Source of the DNA: Zygnema cylindricum
Taxonomy: Eukaryota > Streptophyta > Zygnematophyceae > Zygnematales > Zygnemataceae
Assembly: GCA_037447655.1 (NCBI GenBank)
Contig: JBBHKE010001447.1
Span: 1 to 64,000, forward strand
Direction of reading: 5' to 3'
Length of the DNA stretch: 64,000 bases
The notes under the pieces are model-generated. The model made no database searches and was not told the DNA's origin. It saw only the letters and a list, made by a program, of their open reading frames with translations. Each line of letters starts with the position of its first letter. Positions within the stretch are counted from its first letter, which is position 1. Positions 10,657 through 22,051 of this stretch are shown piece by piece. Position numbers and translations under genes: made by a program.

Positions 10657-13600
10657 CAGTACATACATCTAAGACGAATAAACACCGTGGAAGTATATTT
10701 CTATGACGTTGTAAACATCTACATTGCCCATCATTGTTAGCGTTAAGGATCTATTAGTGTTAATTATAAATTATAATGTGTAATACTAATTAGTGCAATA
10801 AGACGTGGCAAATTGTAGTCCACTCCCTCGATCAGTCTAATAAATGCCGTGACCTATTTAGTGTTATTAAATCATATAGCGATGGTCGGTGTAATATTCT
10901 TTGACATTGTGTTGTGTCACTGATACTGCAACTTCACTAATTATGGATTTCTCACCGTGGCTTTCCGATTTTGTTTAATTGTAGATTTTAACTCAACGTT
11001 TCACCAAATTACACACAAAGATAGCCAAAACAATAATGTTTCATAGCTTTTTGATTTCATTGAATTGTCTTATTTCTTTTTAAAAAAGAGAGGGAAGCGA
11101 AATGGGAGGGGGAGGGCGAGAAGGGATCACGGCGTAGACTTTTGCAATGGACCGAAGAACAAAAGTGGAGGTCCGAGACCTTTGCAAACTTCGTTTCCAT
11201 ACAAATACTCCTGTACCGTACAGCCTTACAGTGTTATAAGTCGTGAACCACTTTAAATTTAATCTCGTGAATGCTTAATTTCCATTGCCTTATACTTTTA
11301 AAAGGATTTAAAAATGACACATATAGACCATGTTCGCACAAAATTATTTTGTCTTACTACTAATTTGGTTTTCTGAGACGGTTTCAAAAGCTTACATTTA
11401 TATTTTGACAAAAGGTGCAGGTCTTTCTCAAATGCTTGTCACCATTGTGAGTAATCACAAAAGAGGAAAACGGGAAGAAAAATCCATTGTCGAGAAAATA
11501 CGATATTGAATAAACCACCTCGCACACTACCTATGTTTTCTTTCTCTTTTTATGTCGCTACGTTTTTGTAATTTGTGCCTCCCAATTGTTCGAGCAAGGT
11601 TGTAAAAATAAACCTTGATGCTATTGGGTGGGAAACTCTCAATAACACCAAATCAAAAGATATTTGTAAAGATGATTCACGAAGTCGGGTCAGCCACATC
11701 GATAGGCCTATATTCTGGTTACTTGTCGTTTCATATTAAAGAGTGTCGTTCTTTATATGTTTTTACCTCCATCATCCCCATTCTAGTCAATGTTTAAACA
11801 TGGAACTATTAGATCTCCTTGCCTCCTCTCACATCCTTTATAAGTACCACATATTGACCCTTCCTCTACTTCCTTTCTTCAACTCCTCATTTCAACCATT
11901 TCGGTGTTTTTATAACAAAAGTTTCATAAAACCTCGCCTCTTACCATTCATATTTTGGTCTTTTGAGTTAATACCTCCTCATCGCACTCGATTTTGAACG
12001 CCTCGCTTTCTAAGAACCCCCAACTTTTTCATGGTCAATGTTAATCCTAAGTTAAAGGGTTAGTCATGACTAAATAATGCGTAGAAAAGCCCTCAATTCC
12101 AATGTCCAACCAACCACGATAGCTTTTTCCATAACGTAACACATACGTCTTAAACACTCCCACACCCGTAATACTTTCATCTATCTTAAGCGAGGAAGTC
12201 ACGTGGTTCAATTTATCCTTAGACCTTCTAAATTTATGTGGCCTATCCCCAAAATGGTTTTATGATCAAAAGGGCCTCACAACTTTTTTTTTCTACTTTT
12301 TTTTTCAACTCTAAATCTAGCATCGTCGATACAAAACACATTTAGGGGAGAGTTTAGTTAGTATCCGACCAGCTCAATTATAAAACATCCGTTTTCATTC
12401 TATGTTAAACAGTAAGGGATTCCCTTTTTCCTATCGTAATGACACATTTCTTAATGTTTGCCTCATATTTGTACAACTTTGCGAAATCTATCATCTTTAA
12501 TGCTTTTCGATTATGTTTCTAAGATGTATTATAATATGGAAAGATGTTTTTTTTCTCTTTTAACTCTTTCACCCCCCTGAAACTCACCCTCTTGTGAGGC
12601 GATATTTTTAAAATTTGGCACCCCGCTTTAGCGGACCACTATATAGACCACTAATAATCTGTATACCAACTATTATGTGCCATAAATTAGCAAATTTTAA
12701 CCTTAGTGCCATCCTTAAAGTTTACCGGCGCCCCCCACAAAACCTTAGGATGGACCCCACCACGAATCAAGACAGACATTATTTCCTAAGTAGTCATTCT
12801 CCTTTGTGCAAATGAATTGGATCGCCGTGTGGTAGCCCCCGTCGTAGCCATTGAGTGCTTCCTTCTTTGGTATGCAAATGAAACACCACATCTTATGTAT
12901 GGGGACCCTTCTTTATGACATTTCCCAAACCCTATAGCTACCATGCGTTAAGCCCCACCTAAACCTTAATATAGCTTGATAGTCGTCTATGTCGTCCTCT
13001 AGGTGACGAATACCGCTCGTGCAAGAAAAAAATGACGAGTCTACCCGTTTTGGCTCTGTCATCATGTAGCCACCTCTCTATATTCCCATCTCCCTCCGTA
13101 AGATGTTGAGGGATCTTGCCATTCTTATTTATGCCATAAAAGGGTTTTTAAAATTATAAAGAAAAAACACGTAATGTGAATTTCGCGATGAGACCTGATC
13201 TTTGAAATTAGTATTTCATTCTCTATTATAGAATGTTTGACAAACCTTAGATATGTTTCGAAAAAAAATCATCGAAAAATAGTCAAATTGAAACTGTAAT
13301 TTCCCTAATTATTTTTGCGAGTGTCAAAATTGCAAGAATTTTACCAAAAAACAACTTATACTCACTTTTAAATATATAAACACTCTTTGAAAAAATATTT
13401 TTCGAACAACAAAACCCCCACACAAAGATATTGCGTTGGGCTCAATTATAATGACCTCGAATAAACTTATAAGTTTGAGGGGCTTGTTAGACAACACAAA
13501 AAAACCAATATCATTTCTCAATAAATTGAAGTTGAATTATGTAGTCGTCGTACAAATCCCCACAAAAATACTTGAGGATGGTTAGTACACGAAGTCTTAC

Positions 13601-14166
13601 CTTGTTAAAACGACACTTTGTCAAATCACTAATACTTTTTCGCACTTCACACGACATCAACATTTTCATACGCTATTTTTTTCTTACCCGTCTTAAAAAT
13701 GTAAAGAAAACATTTTGCAGGGGTCTTTTTGCTTTCATTCATAAGCCATACAAAAATAGACGTCGTTGTCGCCTCTCCCTCTTTTACAACTACTTCTCCC
13801 CCCTCATGTTCTTGAAACGAATCAAAACATCTTTGGTATTTAACGAAAGAGCTTTGCTTAGTGGAATATTTGACTATCTTTTACGTGTAATTTGGTGACA
13901 TGAATGAAAAGGCAGAAAAACGAAAATTGGAAAGCCAAGGTTGGAACTTCCATAAGTAGTGACGTAGTCAGTGTCACAAATAAGCAACTTGTCGACAATG
14001 TCGTGGGGAAACCAAACATCTACAGCATGACAAAAAATAGGACAAAACAGGACGTCTACAATGTCAGAAAATTAAATAAGGTCTACATAGCTTTGTTTTC
14101 CGTTATTAGAACACCAGTTAACTTAGTACAGGGAATCTTACTGCGAACAAAGTTTTTTTGGTCAGC
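10657..14166. other. AT-rich non-coding region, no gene seen
   Basis: Many short open frames but none with a recognisable motif, conserved neighbour or codon structure. Poly-A and poly-T runs are common. I saw no LTR of the local families and no RNA gene. Old, unrecognisable repeats are likely. Confidence 0.4.
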
Positions 14167-14678
14167 TACACCGCCAATCGCTATTAGAGTAAATTACGCT
14201 AATTTGGTGCCCTTTTTTCCTTTTTTAAAGCCTGAAATACAATCCATAATTCTATTTTTTCCTTAACGCCTTTTAGGGTTTTTTTTTCAGTTAGCGTTAA
14301 TAACGGGAGTACACCGCAATGTTTATAGTGTGGTGTACGGAGAAGGTTTTCCGTATCAAAATGTACTTTTTGAAATACAAATGTACAAAAAGTCATTTAA
14401 TGTAATTGCGCACGCATGTGAATGTGCGCTGGGAAAAAGAGACGCAAACTCGAATATTCAGATTTTGGCGAACGAATTGTTAGATTATGTACAGATACAT
14501 ATAATGATATAGACATCAATACGCTAACATTTATCATTCGAAAAAACCCAAATTAAAGTTTGTGATTAACTAGTATATTTGTTCTTTTTTGAAATTTTGT
14601 TTTTCCCAATTAGCGTTAATAACACTACATTTTTTTTACACTATTTTTTACTTTACTCTAATAGCGATTGGCGGTGTA
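14167..14678. mobile_element. Intact MITE-like element with perfect 27-bp terminal inverted repeats
   Basis: The left end 14167-14193 (beginning TACACCGCCAATCGCTATTA) is the exact reverse complement of 14652-14678 over 27 bp. The outermost TA at each end could be a TA target duplication of a Tc1/mariner-like element, leaving a 25-bp repeat starting CACCGCC. Total length is 512 bp with no transposase. Subterminal blocks such as TTAGCGTTAATAAC occur on both sides. Related partial copies lie at 9780, 15771 and near 54459. Confidence 0.75.
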
Positions 14679-15540
14679 CTATACTATTCATTTTTGGGAG
14701 TAATCATTCTCGCGGATCCATTAACTTTTTGCAACGCGTCACGAAAACCGACGCTCGCGGTTTCAATGGAATTTCTAATGTTGTGTATCGGTAAGGATTT
14801 GCCGATAAATGATATGGACCTTTTTTTCGGTACCCAATAATGGATAAATTGGTATGATGTATCGCCATCGGTGTTATCGCCGATAAATAACTGATATTTA
14901 TCGGTTGTTATCCGCGATAACAACGATATTGATAACTATCGGCGATAGACCGTACAGATAAATATGGTGGTTGTAAATGGCGGCAGTCTGAAGGACGTGT
15001 TCAGTCTGCTTTGTTCGTCTGTTTTCTTTTTTTTTTTCAAAAAGTTTGATTCTCGAATTTTACAATGCATTTTTTTTTTCGTTTCGGTAGTATAGTTTTA
15101 GAACAATAAAGTACTATTTTAAATTTGTTTACATTTACGTGCTGCGCTGTCCATAAAAATTTTCAGTTGAATAGATATGGAACAGATTGTCTTAAGTTGC
15201 ATGCCACGCTATATAATGTATATAATATAATAGTTTATTATAAATTATTATAGTATGCGTACTATATATTTTTCAACTTATCGCCGATATGGAATTTGTT
15301 GGTCTCAGACCGATATATCGGGACCGCTGAGTGTTCGAAAACCGATAACTTTTGGTATCTGTGTCAGAGGTTGCAAACGGTCAACCGAAACCGTGATCGA
15401 CCGTTAACCGACCGCCCGCGCCCGATCCGGAACTTTTTCAGTTGCCAAATTTTGGGGGTCGGGCGGTTCCGGTCGGTTGACTCACCAGGAAAAAAAAAAC
15501 GGTCAATTAAGGTCGGTCAGCCAAAAAACCAAAAAAAATG
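14679..15540. repeat. CGATA/ATCGG-rich repetitive sequence
   Basis: Clusters of GCCGATAAAT, TATCGGC, CGATATATCGG and, at 15370-15480, ACCG/CGGT words (CGGTCAACCG, CGACCGTTAACCGACCG). Many are palindromic or inverted with respect to each other. No coding sequence is supported. A related CGATATATCG cluster occurs at 39905-40015. Confidence 0.45.
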
Positions 15541-15614
15541 AAACTTTTGTTCTATCCTTATAATCCAACTTTCTTGTACTTTGTACTCTTTGGTATTGTG
15601 GAAGTACGTCACAT

Positions 15615-15770
15615 CATATTAGCGTCGCAAATCTGACACGGCACTGTAGTTAGCTATTCATTTCGCAAATCATAAGTAACGCGACAAAGCGTCGCAAATT
15701 TGACAAGGTAGTACAATTTTCATTTCGCAAATCTTAGCGAACGTGACAATGCGTCGCAAATATGACACGG
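15615..15770. repeat. Tandem repeat of about 62-67 bp, 2.5 copies
   Basis: GCGTCGCAAAT followed by TGACA recurs at about 15622, 15689 and 15751, with ATTTCGCAAATC between the copies. The array ends where the MITE-like fragment begins. Confidence 0.5.
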
Positions 15771-16060
15771 TACACCGCCAATCGCTATTAGGGTATTGTA
15801 CACTAATTTCGTCCCGTTTTTTTTTTTTAACTCTCCAATAGCGTAGCTTATTCAATTTTTTTTTGTACGCCGTTTAGGGTTATGTTCCAAGTACCTCACA
15901 AAACGAAAGTACGTTGTCGGTTAAATAGTGTGGTGTACAGTATGTATCATGGTATCAAACCTTACAAATTGTACCTTTTTAAGTGAAAAAGTATATTTAC
16001 TGAGTTTTAGTAACTGCGCACGCATGAGAATATGCGCTCTAAAAAGGGGATAAAAGCGGG
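15771..16060. mobile_element. Left-end fragment of the MITE-like element
   Basis: Begins TACACCGCCAATCGCTATTA, identical to the first 20 bases of the intact copy at 14167, and follows that copy through GTGTGGTGTACAG, TGTACTTTTT-like and GCGCACGCATG blocks to about 16060. The right end is missing. Confidence 0.6.
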
Positions 16061-16119
16061 TTGTAAAATATCACGTTCGCACATATTTGACCAACAACCA
16101 CGTTTTGACTGTGTGGACG

Positions 16120-16520
16120 TACTACTGTCTTGACTAATAGTGGCTCTAACATGTGTGCGACGGAAGGTCTACCGAGTATGTTTACTTGGATACCTTGCGC
16201 GGACTAAAAATTGGAACAATAGTGACAACGATCTTGAATAAGAGCGGAACGTCCAAAAAAGGCAAATATGATGTGGAAGTTCCTGATTTTTTTGATATAA
16301 TTGACGCGTGTAAATCATTGGTCACGTTTTTCAAAGAGTAATTCACAAAATCTTTTGAAAAACACATTAAAATAAGAAAACGCAACGCGGTAGAATTCTT
16401 TGCTCCGAATGCTTAAGAGTTTTTACGATGCATTCAATGAGATAAGACCAATCGCTCAAGCAAAAAATAAATTGATACTTTTTGCTTGTATCGATAAGAC
16501 TCACCTTACCGAACTTATAC
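16120..16520 (+). pseudogene. hAT-like transposase remnant
   Basis: Plus strand. In two frames it reads DACKSLVTFFKE (about 16306-16341) and, after stops, MLKSFYDAFNEI (about 16403-16438) followed by KNKLILFACIDKTHLTELI (about 16460-16516). This order and spacing resemble the central region of hAT transposases (CKxLVxYFKxSGL ... TRWNS ... MLKSxxxxYxEI ... LxxLI). An upstream WIPCAD could be a relic of the CxAHxLNL motif. The TRWNS motif itself is not seen. The copia fragment C2 cuts it off. This is a fragment judged by eye from memory of the family. Confidence 0.42.
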
Positions 16521-16950
16521 GAGGAGATGTACTTCCGGATATGTATTATATGTGGGTGATGGGGCTTGTTGCTGGAGTAGCAAACAACAAAAGATTATTG
16601 CTAAGTCCACCATGGAGGTTGAGTATATGGCCTCGTGCTTTGCTGTATAAGAATTGATGTGGGTCAAGTATTTGCTTGGTGAGCTCGGTCAACTTAAGAG
16701 TGGTGAGCATAATTGTTTTTGTGATAATCAGGCAGCAACAGTTATTGTTGCCAATCCAAAACATCATTAAAAAGCAAAACACATGGACATTAGACTCAGC
16801 TTTGTTAGAGAGAAGGTAGAAAACAAAATAATAAGTTTAGAGTACAGACTAGATAGGGAGATGGTAGTAGATATGATAACCAAACTTGTGCCTTTCCCTA
16901 AGCTAATTTTCAGCTTGAAGAAGTGTGGAATGAAACTAAAGAGTGACTAG
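16521..16950 (+). pseudogene. C2 RNase H terminal fragment
   Basis: Starts abruptly inside RNase H (relic of RRCTSGYVLYVGDGACCW, frameshifted), then STMEVEYMAS-like, CDNQAA, HMDIRLSFVREKVENKI and VDMITKLVPFPKL, ending at the stop 16948-16950. In-frame stops and a frameshift are present. It is the 3' end of a C6-type element whose upstream part is missing at a breakpoint with the hAT remnant. Confidence 0.82.
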
Positions 16951-16963
16951 AAAATAAGGGGAG

Positions 16964-18010
16964 TTTAGAAATTCATAGTTCTTTTAGTATTTGTTAGGTC
17001 TAAAATGAAATGCAGAAAAGAAGCTGAGGCAATTTGCCTCTAACTTCTCTTTTCACCTCCCACACTTTTAGCAGTCATTGAAGGTTGAAGAGGGAGCTAG
17101 AGCCAAGGTTGCCTGTGCTGTTCAGAGAGAGCAAGCAATTGTTTTTAGTAGGTTTACTAAAAGTAAACTTGACGGACCCATGATTTGATCTTGGTACTTG
17201 GCGTTCGTTAAGTTAGCTTGTAGCGGTTAGCTTTATCCTAGAAGTCTAGGATCAGTGTTAAAGTATATAGGGTTTGACAAATATTTAAATAGTTAGACGT
17301 GAACAATTCATTTAATGGAAATTGTATGATTCATGGATAGATACAATTTTGTTAAGTACGGAGTAGGGTACTGTTCCGAAACGGATATCGCTCATTTTGT
17401 TTCAAAAGCGAAACAAATATTGCGTAAGTATTTATGACGGCTACAATTGAAACCCATTTTTGATCGGACGGCCGTGAAGGATCTCGAGATTGCGGAATAG
17501 GATTTTGGCGGTTTGCAATCACCCCCACATCGATTGACATGTGGTACAACCACATTGGATTGCGGCATCTCATGGGATTACAGGAACGAATCCAAATATG
17601 ACATATGTCGACTTGTTGGCCATGTCGTACAATGGCCGTACAGAAAGTACACCGACACCTATACCTTTCTGTACGACACATTAGTATGATTAGTTCCGTA
17701 CTTCAGAAGATAGAGTTTTAGATTGCGATAGGACTTAGAAAAATTTGCTAGATAGGACCCTCTCTCCGAGAGAGCTTCTGTACAAAAGGTCAACTTTGAC
17801 CCTCGATAACATATTGCTGAGTGGAGCAAATTCAGAGATTCTTTTTGCCATCTACTCAAGGGAGTCTTGCCTTCACAAAGGTTAAGGTGGGCAGAGTTTT
17901 GTTTCTCAGGGTGGAAGTTATTCTTGCTGAAACACAAAGGGGTCAGGGTTAACCTAAAGGCTTCGTGTGAGCTGCCCATTTTGAGGAACTATGGAGGTCT
18001 GAGAGTTGCA
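16964..18010 (+). repeat. 3' LTR of C2 (C6 family)
   Basis: Follows the polypurine tract AAAATAAGGGGAG (16951-16963), starts TTTAGAAATT (the family start is TGTAGAAATT) and ends GAGAGTTGCA at 18010. It carries the antisense tRNA-like segment at about 17172-17250 and the CTCTC/GAGAG box plus TGTACAAAAGG at about 17760-17800. It lies against minus-strand gag of C3, so it was probably inserted into C3. Confidence 0.83.
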
Positions 18011-19076
18011 TTCGACCGAGATCTCCTCTTATCAAGCTCACTTTTCACTTGAGTTGTTACAAGTGCTTTCTTCTTTCCAAAAGGTACGCCTGCTTTATTC
18101 TTCTTAAGCCTCATCTTTGTCAACTTAGTGTATTCTGCCATGTAATGACCGTTATCTTACAAAAATGGCAAAGTCCTTTCGGTGCTCGAAGTCCAAATCC
18201 ATCCGATTGAGCTCCTCTTCCTCGACCACCAAAAATCCCATAGGGTTTTTTAGTTTCTTCATCCCTCCAGTTGGTTCCAGCGGTCAAGGCGTGACCTCTC
18301 TTTCCTCCCTTCCGAAGCTCAATGGTGTTCTCTCTCACCAAGATCATCCCAACCACCGTATTCTAAATCCACCAGCAGTCCTATTGATCTTGAAATCTGT
18401 TGACAATAATTTTATACTCCTCTAGAAGCTTCATCAACAAAGTGTTCACCCACTCCTTTTCAGATTCCACCTTTCCCAAACTCTCCCACTCTACCAACAA
18501 GCGAGCCAACTCATTGCAAAAATCGAGCATTTTCTCTCCTTTGTGCACAAATGCTTAGATTTTTTGATCAAGAAGTTTCTGCTCTTTAATTTTGCCACTT
18601 CTATAAATATCTTCACGTGCCTCCCACAGATTCACTGCTCTTTCTATATTAAGATACGGTGTGGCCACTTTTCGAGAGAGATGGCTCAAGATGAAGTGAT
18701 ATACGATTGAGTTGTTGTAATCTGAGAGATTAAAATCATTCTCCTCAGTCTTAGATATTGCCGCCTCCTTTGGTGCGAATCACAAAGTCACCGGTGTCAA
18801 CTTCTCCTTTTCTTTTCCATAATCAGAGACGCTGCTTTTTCCTTTATCATCTGTCTTTTTTGACTCCGCAAATCTTGCTCGGAATTGCAATCCTCCAAAT
18901 CCTGGTGGAGGTCTCAGCAATGTGAATGGCTGCCACACACGACTGCTCACAATACCCCATAATCTCTTCCCAAAAAGTGCCCCTCTTATCATCTTGTTCC
19001 AATGAATAAACCCTGTTCCATCAAAGATGTGCACTCTAGAGGGTGGGCCCATAACCTGAAATTTTGTGACCTCCAT
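18011..19076 (-). pseudogene. C3 gag fragment (copia)
   Basis: Minus strand. It starts with the LTR-encoded ATG at 19076 (MEVTKFQVMGPPSRVHIFDG), continues IHWNKMIRGALFGKRLWGIV and has a basic/acidic linker to about 18780. After frame changes it shows the gag core (LLVEWESL and EGEKMLDF-like stretches near 18540, MILVRENTIELRKGG at 18356) and a damaged zinc knuckle LCHFCK near 18170. It ends at 18011 against the C2 LTR. No pol is present here. Confidence 0.8.
19042..19056 (-). promoter_or_regulatory. C3 primer-binding site
   Basis: Minus-strand GGTTATGGGCCCACC follows the LTR end (TTTCA). It is the perfect 15-mer complementary to the initiator tRNA-Met anticodon region. Confidence 0.8.
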
Positions 19077-19263
19077 TGGTGCACAGAATATATACAACTT
19101 ACTCATAGCCTCTAGGATTACTTGAAGTGCCTCTCTTTACCTAAGAACAAATGCCACCTTGGTAGGCGAATACTTTCACTTCCTTCACCCTTGTAAAGGA
19201 TACACTCCCTGAGCCTTATGCAAAAAAAATTGCTCAAAAAGCCCAACCAGACTATAAATTATT
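19057..19263 (-). repeat. C3 5' LTR, last ~200 bp only
   Basis: Minus strand. It matches the U5 end of the C5 LTR (CCTCTAGGAT, CTCCCTGAGCC-TATGC and related blocks on the plus strand). It is truncated at about 19263 where RT of C4 begins, so U3 is missing. Confidence 0.7.
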
Positions 19264-19271
19264 GAAAGTGG

Positions 19272-19845
19272 TAGATGGGTGACAGTTATTAATGATGAGA
19301 TGGCTTTTATTATGGAAGCAAACACTTGGGAGTTGGTGGATTCTGCTCCGGATAGAAAGCCAATAGGTTGCAAGCGGGTGTTTAAGTTGAAGCTCAATCG
19401 TGATAACACTATCGAGGGATACAAGGCCAGATTAGAGGCAAAGGAGTTCACACAGAAGGAGGGAATCGATTATGAGGAGACCTTTGCTCCGGTTGTTGGA
19501 TTCCCCTCCGTCCGGATATTACTTAGTCTCGTGGCAGCGAAAGACATGGAAGTGCACCAGATAGACATCAAAACCGCTTTCTTACACGGAGAATTGGAAG
19601 AAGAGATTTTCATGCGACAACCGGAAGGATTTGTGGAGAAGGGAGAAGAAAGCAAGGTGTGTAGATTGATAAAGTCCCTTTATAGACTAAAGCAAGCTCT
19701 ACGCCAATGGAACAAAAAGCTGGACGAGTTCTTGACGAATCTAGGATATATCCGGATCAATTCGGATCATTCCATCTACTTATTTGAGGATGAGGAAGGT
19801 ATAATTTTCATTGCCATATATGTTGATGATTTGTTTGTTTTAATT
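19272..19845 (+). pseudogene. C4 (left copy) reverse transcriptase, first part
   Basis: Open from about 19279 with VINDEMAFIMEANTWELVD, PIGCKRVFKLKLN, GFTQKEGIDYEETFAPV-like, DIKTAFLHGELEEEIF, QPEGFVEKGEESKVCRL and the catalytic IYVDDLFVL at about 19815-19840. It is interrupted just after that motif by a minus-strand solo LTR at 19846 and resumes at 21066. The piece starts abruptly near the beginning of RT; gag, protease and integrase of this copy are missing on this side. Confidence 0.87.
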
Positions 19846-21065
19846 TGAAATTCTATGGGCTCCATTGCCCACAGAATTCGCAGATTCAAAAGAAGCTAAT
19901 CTAGATAGTGCCGACTCCAAGTTGATATAAACCCAAATGAATGATCCCTTGAAAATTAGAACCCTAATACACCTTCACCCCTGTGAAGAGAATACCTTTT
20001 GTGTTCTCAATTCCACCACAGAATCCAAAGTTTGAATATGTGTTTTGAACAATATTCCCCACTTTGACTTTCCCACAAAATAAGTGCCACCCTGGCACGC
20101 AAAGACTCCAACCGACTACACCTTTGTGTAGCTTGGACTCCCCTGAGTGCGTAGCAAAAATAATCACTGAATTTGCTCACCCAAGCATTAAGTTATGGCT
20201 GGTCAAAGACGACCTTTATAGTTACAAGCTCTCTTAGAGAGAGGTACCTAAATATCACTAAGTCTTGGTCTCCCTACTCACGACTACCTTCTACTATACC
20301 CTAGTCTAATAGGAACACTATATAGTACAAGAAGGTACAATAGGGGATGTACTTATTGTACGACCATTGTACGACATGGTCTTCAAGGTGACACCTGTGA
20401 AATCGGGAGCCATGGTTCCTCCTTCCATCTTCTTCGGTATCAAATAATGTGGACTTACCGCGTGACGCTATCTCCAAATGTAAAGCTAAATTCATGGCGG
20501 CTACAATGGATTCGTCGATCAAAACATATTTTACACGGTTCAGATTCGCGTACATGCATGAATTGCTCCTTTTCGTTAGTCTGGCGTTAATTAGTTGTTG
20601 CGTTAAAGTTTATATATCTTTGAAACCCATAACGTGTATCGTTTCTTCAACGCCTTACTAGATAAGGCATACCTCTACAAATATAACTATAAACCATGGG
20701 TCAAATGTGGTGTAGGGCAGTTTTTGGGTATTTATAAGTTAGTTAGAATTCTCTTTTTGTACATTTATAAATACCAATTGTACCCTATATATGCCATCGT
20801 TTACTCTAAGCTATAGGCTAAAGTCAACGTCTATTATAGGATGTAGGTATAAGGATCAAATCCTAGATCCGGCACAATCATTTTGGTACAAACTACGAAT
20901 TAGCCTATCCTCTTTAGACAGCCATGGCTCTAGCTCTCTCTCTGGTCTTCAGTGAATGCAGCAAGTATAGGGACCGAAGAGAGTTGAGCGAGAAGCAGGT
21001 TGCCTTTGCTGACTTACTCTATTTATTTTTCCAATACAGACCTAGAAAATACACAAATTTTAACA
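19846..21065 (-). repeat. S1: solo LTR inside the C4 RT gene (C10-related)
   Basis: Minus strand, TG...CA ends (TGTTAAAATTTGTG at 21065, ...GAATTTCA at 19846). It is flanked by TAATT (19841-19845) and TAAGT (21066-21070), a 5-bp target duplication with one change. RT reads on directly on the other side. The promoter block (TCTCTCTAAGAGAG then AACTATAAAGG on the minus strand, about 20217-20245) and upstream blocks match the C10 LTR. An antisense tRNA-like segment lies at about 20795-20875. Confidence 0.85.
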
Positions 21066-22038
21066 TAAGTAAATCAATGGTGAAAATAAATAGATTGAAA
21101 AGGGATCAAAAGAGTAGATTTGAAATGAAAGATTTGGGAGAGGCGAAGTACATCTTGGGAATTAAAATGGAGAGGGATAAAGAAAAAAAGACAATTATAC
21201 TACCTCAAAAGCAAGCAATTGGGAATATGCTTGAAATTTTTCAATTGGAAAAAACAGATAGCTGTACAACTCCAATGGACTTAAAGAAATGAAATGAGGG
21301 GAGCTCAAAGGAGGGAGTCTTCATTTTGGATAATGAGCTAGGACCTGAAGAAAGCAAGTTCATGCAAACTATTCCTTAAAGACACGTTGTTGGTAGTTTG
21401 ATCTACTTTATGAAGTGTACTCGTCTTATTTAGCAGCAGCTGTGGGAGTATTAAGCAAGAGTCTAAATGATCCTAAGAAGAAAAGATTGGGAAGCGACCA
21501 AAAGGGTCATGCATTATTTGATAGGAACGAGAGATTTTTGGTTGCATCTGGGAGGGGATAAAAGTGATATCACTACTATGAGTGATGCCAGTTATGGGGA
21601 TGCTACAATGAGGAGGTGTACTTTTGGATATGTGTTGTATGTTCGGAATGGGGCTTGCTGTTGGAACAGTAAGCAACAAAAGGTCATTGCTCAGTCCACC
21701 ATGGAGGTTGAGTATATGGCCTCTTGTTCGGCAGTGAAAGAATTAATGTGGGTGAAATATTTTCTTAAAGAATTGGGATACGGGAAGAATAGAGTACAAA
21801 AGATATTTTGTGAAAATCAAGCTGCGATTGCAATTACAGCGAACCCTAAGCATCATTTTAAAGCAAAACACATGGAAATCGTTTGAGCTTTGTTAGGGAG
21901 AAAGTTGAGAATAAATTCATTAGTTTGGAATATAGTCCAAATGGTGAGATGGTAGTAGATATGATGACTAAACCGGTCCATTCTCCTAAATTGATATTTT
22001 GTAGGGAAAAGTGTGGACTGAAGCAAAAGATACATTAG
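21066..22038 (+). pseudogene. C4 (left copy) RT end and RNase H
   Basis: Resumes with SKSMVKINRLK, FEMKDLGEAKYILGIKMERD, a TTPMDLKK motif, then stops and frameshifts near 21290-21430. RNase H follows at 21467-21886 with WSDASYGD-equivalent MSDASYGDATMRRC, ACCWNSKQQK, STMEVEYMAS, NQAAIAI and HHFKAKHM, a frameshift near 21885, and the end SPKLIFCREKCGLKQKIH with stop at 22036-22038. The polypurine tract AAAATAAGGGGAG lies at 22039-22051. The downstream LTR shows that this is the true 3' end. Confidence 0.86.
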
Positions 22039-22051
22039 AAAATAAGGGGAG

